A stretch of DNA of 36,248 bases from NCBI RefSeq assembly GCF_000422925.1, contig NZ_AUGZ01000038.1, forward strand, positions 1-36,248. Reading direction: 5' to 3'. The notes beneath the pieces are model-generated. The model was not told the origin of the DNA and searched no databases. It worked only from the letters and a program-made list of their open reading frames with translations. The stretch is from Paludibacterium yongneupense DSM 18731. GTDB taxonomy: Bacteria > Pseudomonadota > Gammaproteobacteria > Burkholderiales > Chromobacteriaceae. This document shows positions 36,175 through 36,248 of the stretch, piece by piece (the stretch's first letter is position 1; each line of letters begins with the position of its first letter). Both the position numbers and the translations under genes were made by a program.

Positions 36175-36248
36175 GAACTGAAGAGTTTGATCCTGGCTCA
36201 GATTGAACGCTGGCGGCATGCTTTACACATGCAAGTCGAACGGCAGCA
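36175..36248 (+). rRNA. rrs: 16S ribosomal RNA, 5' end (continues past window)
   Basis: AGAGTTTGATCCTGGCTCAG begins at 36182 and is the universal 16S 5' sequence. The following GGCATGCTTTACACATGCAA is as in betaproteobacteria. The mature 5' end is placed near 36175 by alignment with E. coli position 1. Only the first 74 nt are present. Confidence 0.97.

Noticed and set aside
1-36248. Neisserial DNA uptake sequences, CRISPR arrays, tRNAs, insertion sequences
   Set aside because: I looked by eye for GCCGTCTGAA-type words, repeat-spacer patterns, tRNA-like ends and transposase motifs and found none convincing. A proper scan could still find isolated uptake words.

Overview
The window is a chromosomal segment of a high-GC betaproteobacterium, most likely a member of the order Neisseriales (Chromobacteriaceae or a relative). 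This rests on the first 74 bases of a 16S rRNA gene at the right edge, on a canonical betaproteobacterial rpoE-rseA-rseB-mucD / lepA-lepB-rnc-era-recO-acpS-nagZ block, and on an FtsK with a single N-terminal membrane segment, an architecture I recall from a Neisseria FtsK but could not check. I see no insertion sequence, integrase, prophage, CRISPR array or tRNA, and base composition looks even. It reads as core genome with a small accessory patch at about 30.0-33.5 kb.

Layout. 1-1.8 kb: 3' part of acnB and its terminator. 1.9-4.8 kb: ftsK with an unusual repeat-rich linker. 4.8-6.8 kb, minus strand: dbpA helicase, translationally coupled to an exported histidine phosphatase. 6.9-7.8 kb: mmuM-type homocysteine S-methyltransferase. 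7.9-11.5 kb, minus strand: prpB-prpC-prpD of the 2-methylcitrate cycle. 11.6-15.5 kb: envelope-stress operon rpoE-rseA-rseB-mucD plus a glutaredoxin-like gene, behind a sigma-E-type promoter and ending in a strong terminator. 15.6-22.4 kb: lepA, lepB, rnc, era, recO, acpS, nagZ, tightly packed. 22.4-27.6 kb, minus strand: an HD-GYP protein lacking its HD dyad, and the large helicase hrpA. 27.9-30.0 kb, minus strand: pta with its own terminator. 30.4-33.5 kb: a lone Rieske oxygenase, a small exported protein, an EamA-type transporter and a SpoIIAA-like protein. 33.6-35.9 kb: tex. 35.97-36.25 kb: a strong rRNA promoter, antitermination leader and the start of 16S rRNA.

How the genes work together. 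AcnB, PrpC, PrpD and PrpB could carry out most of propionyl-CoA oxidation to pyruvate and succinate. The rpoE block joins periplasmic stress sensing and proteolysis to signal peptidase I, lipid cofactor supply (AcpS) and wall recycling (NagZ). DbpA, LepA, RNase III, Era, HrpA and Tex all act on rRNA, ribosomes or RNA.

I did not find an obvious new defence or mobile system. The most unusual features are the two kinds of internal repeat in the FtsK linker, the degenerate HD-GYP protein, a terminator hairpin 12 nt ahead of lepA, the structured region upstream of the lone Rieske oxygenase, and the absence of pdxJ between recO and acpS.
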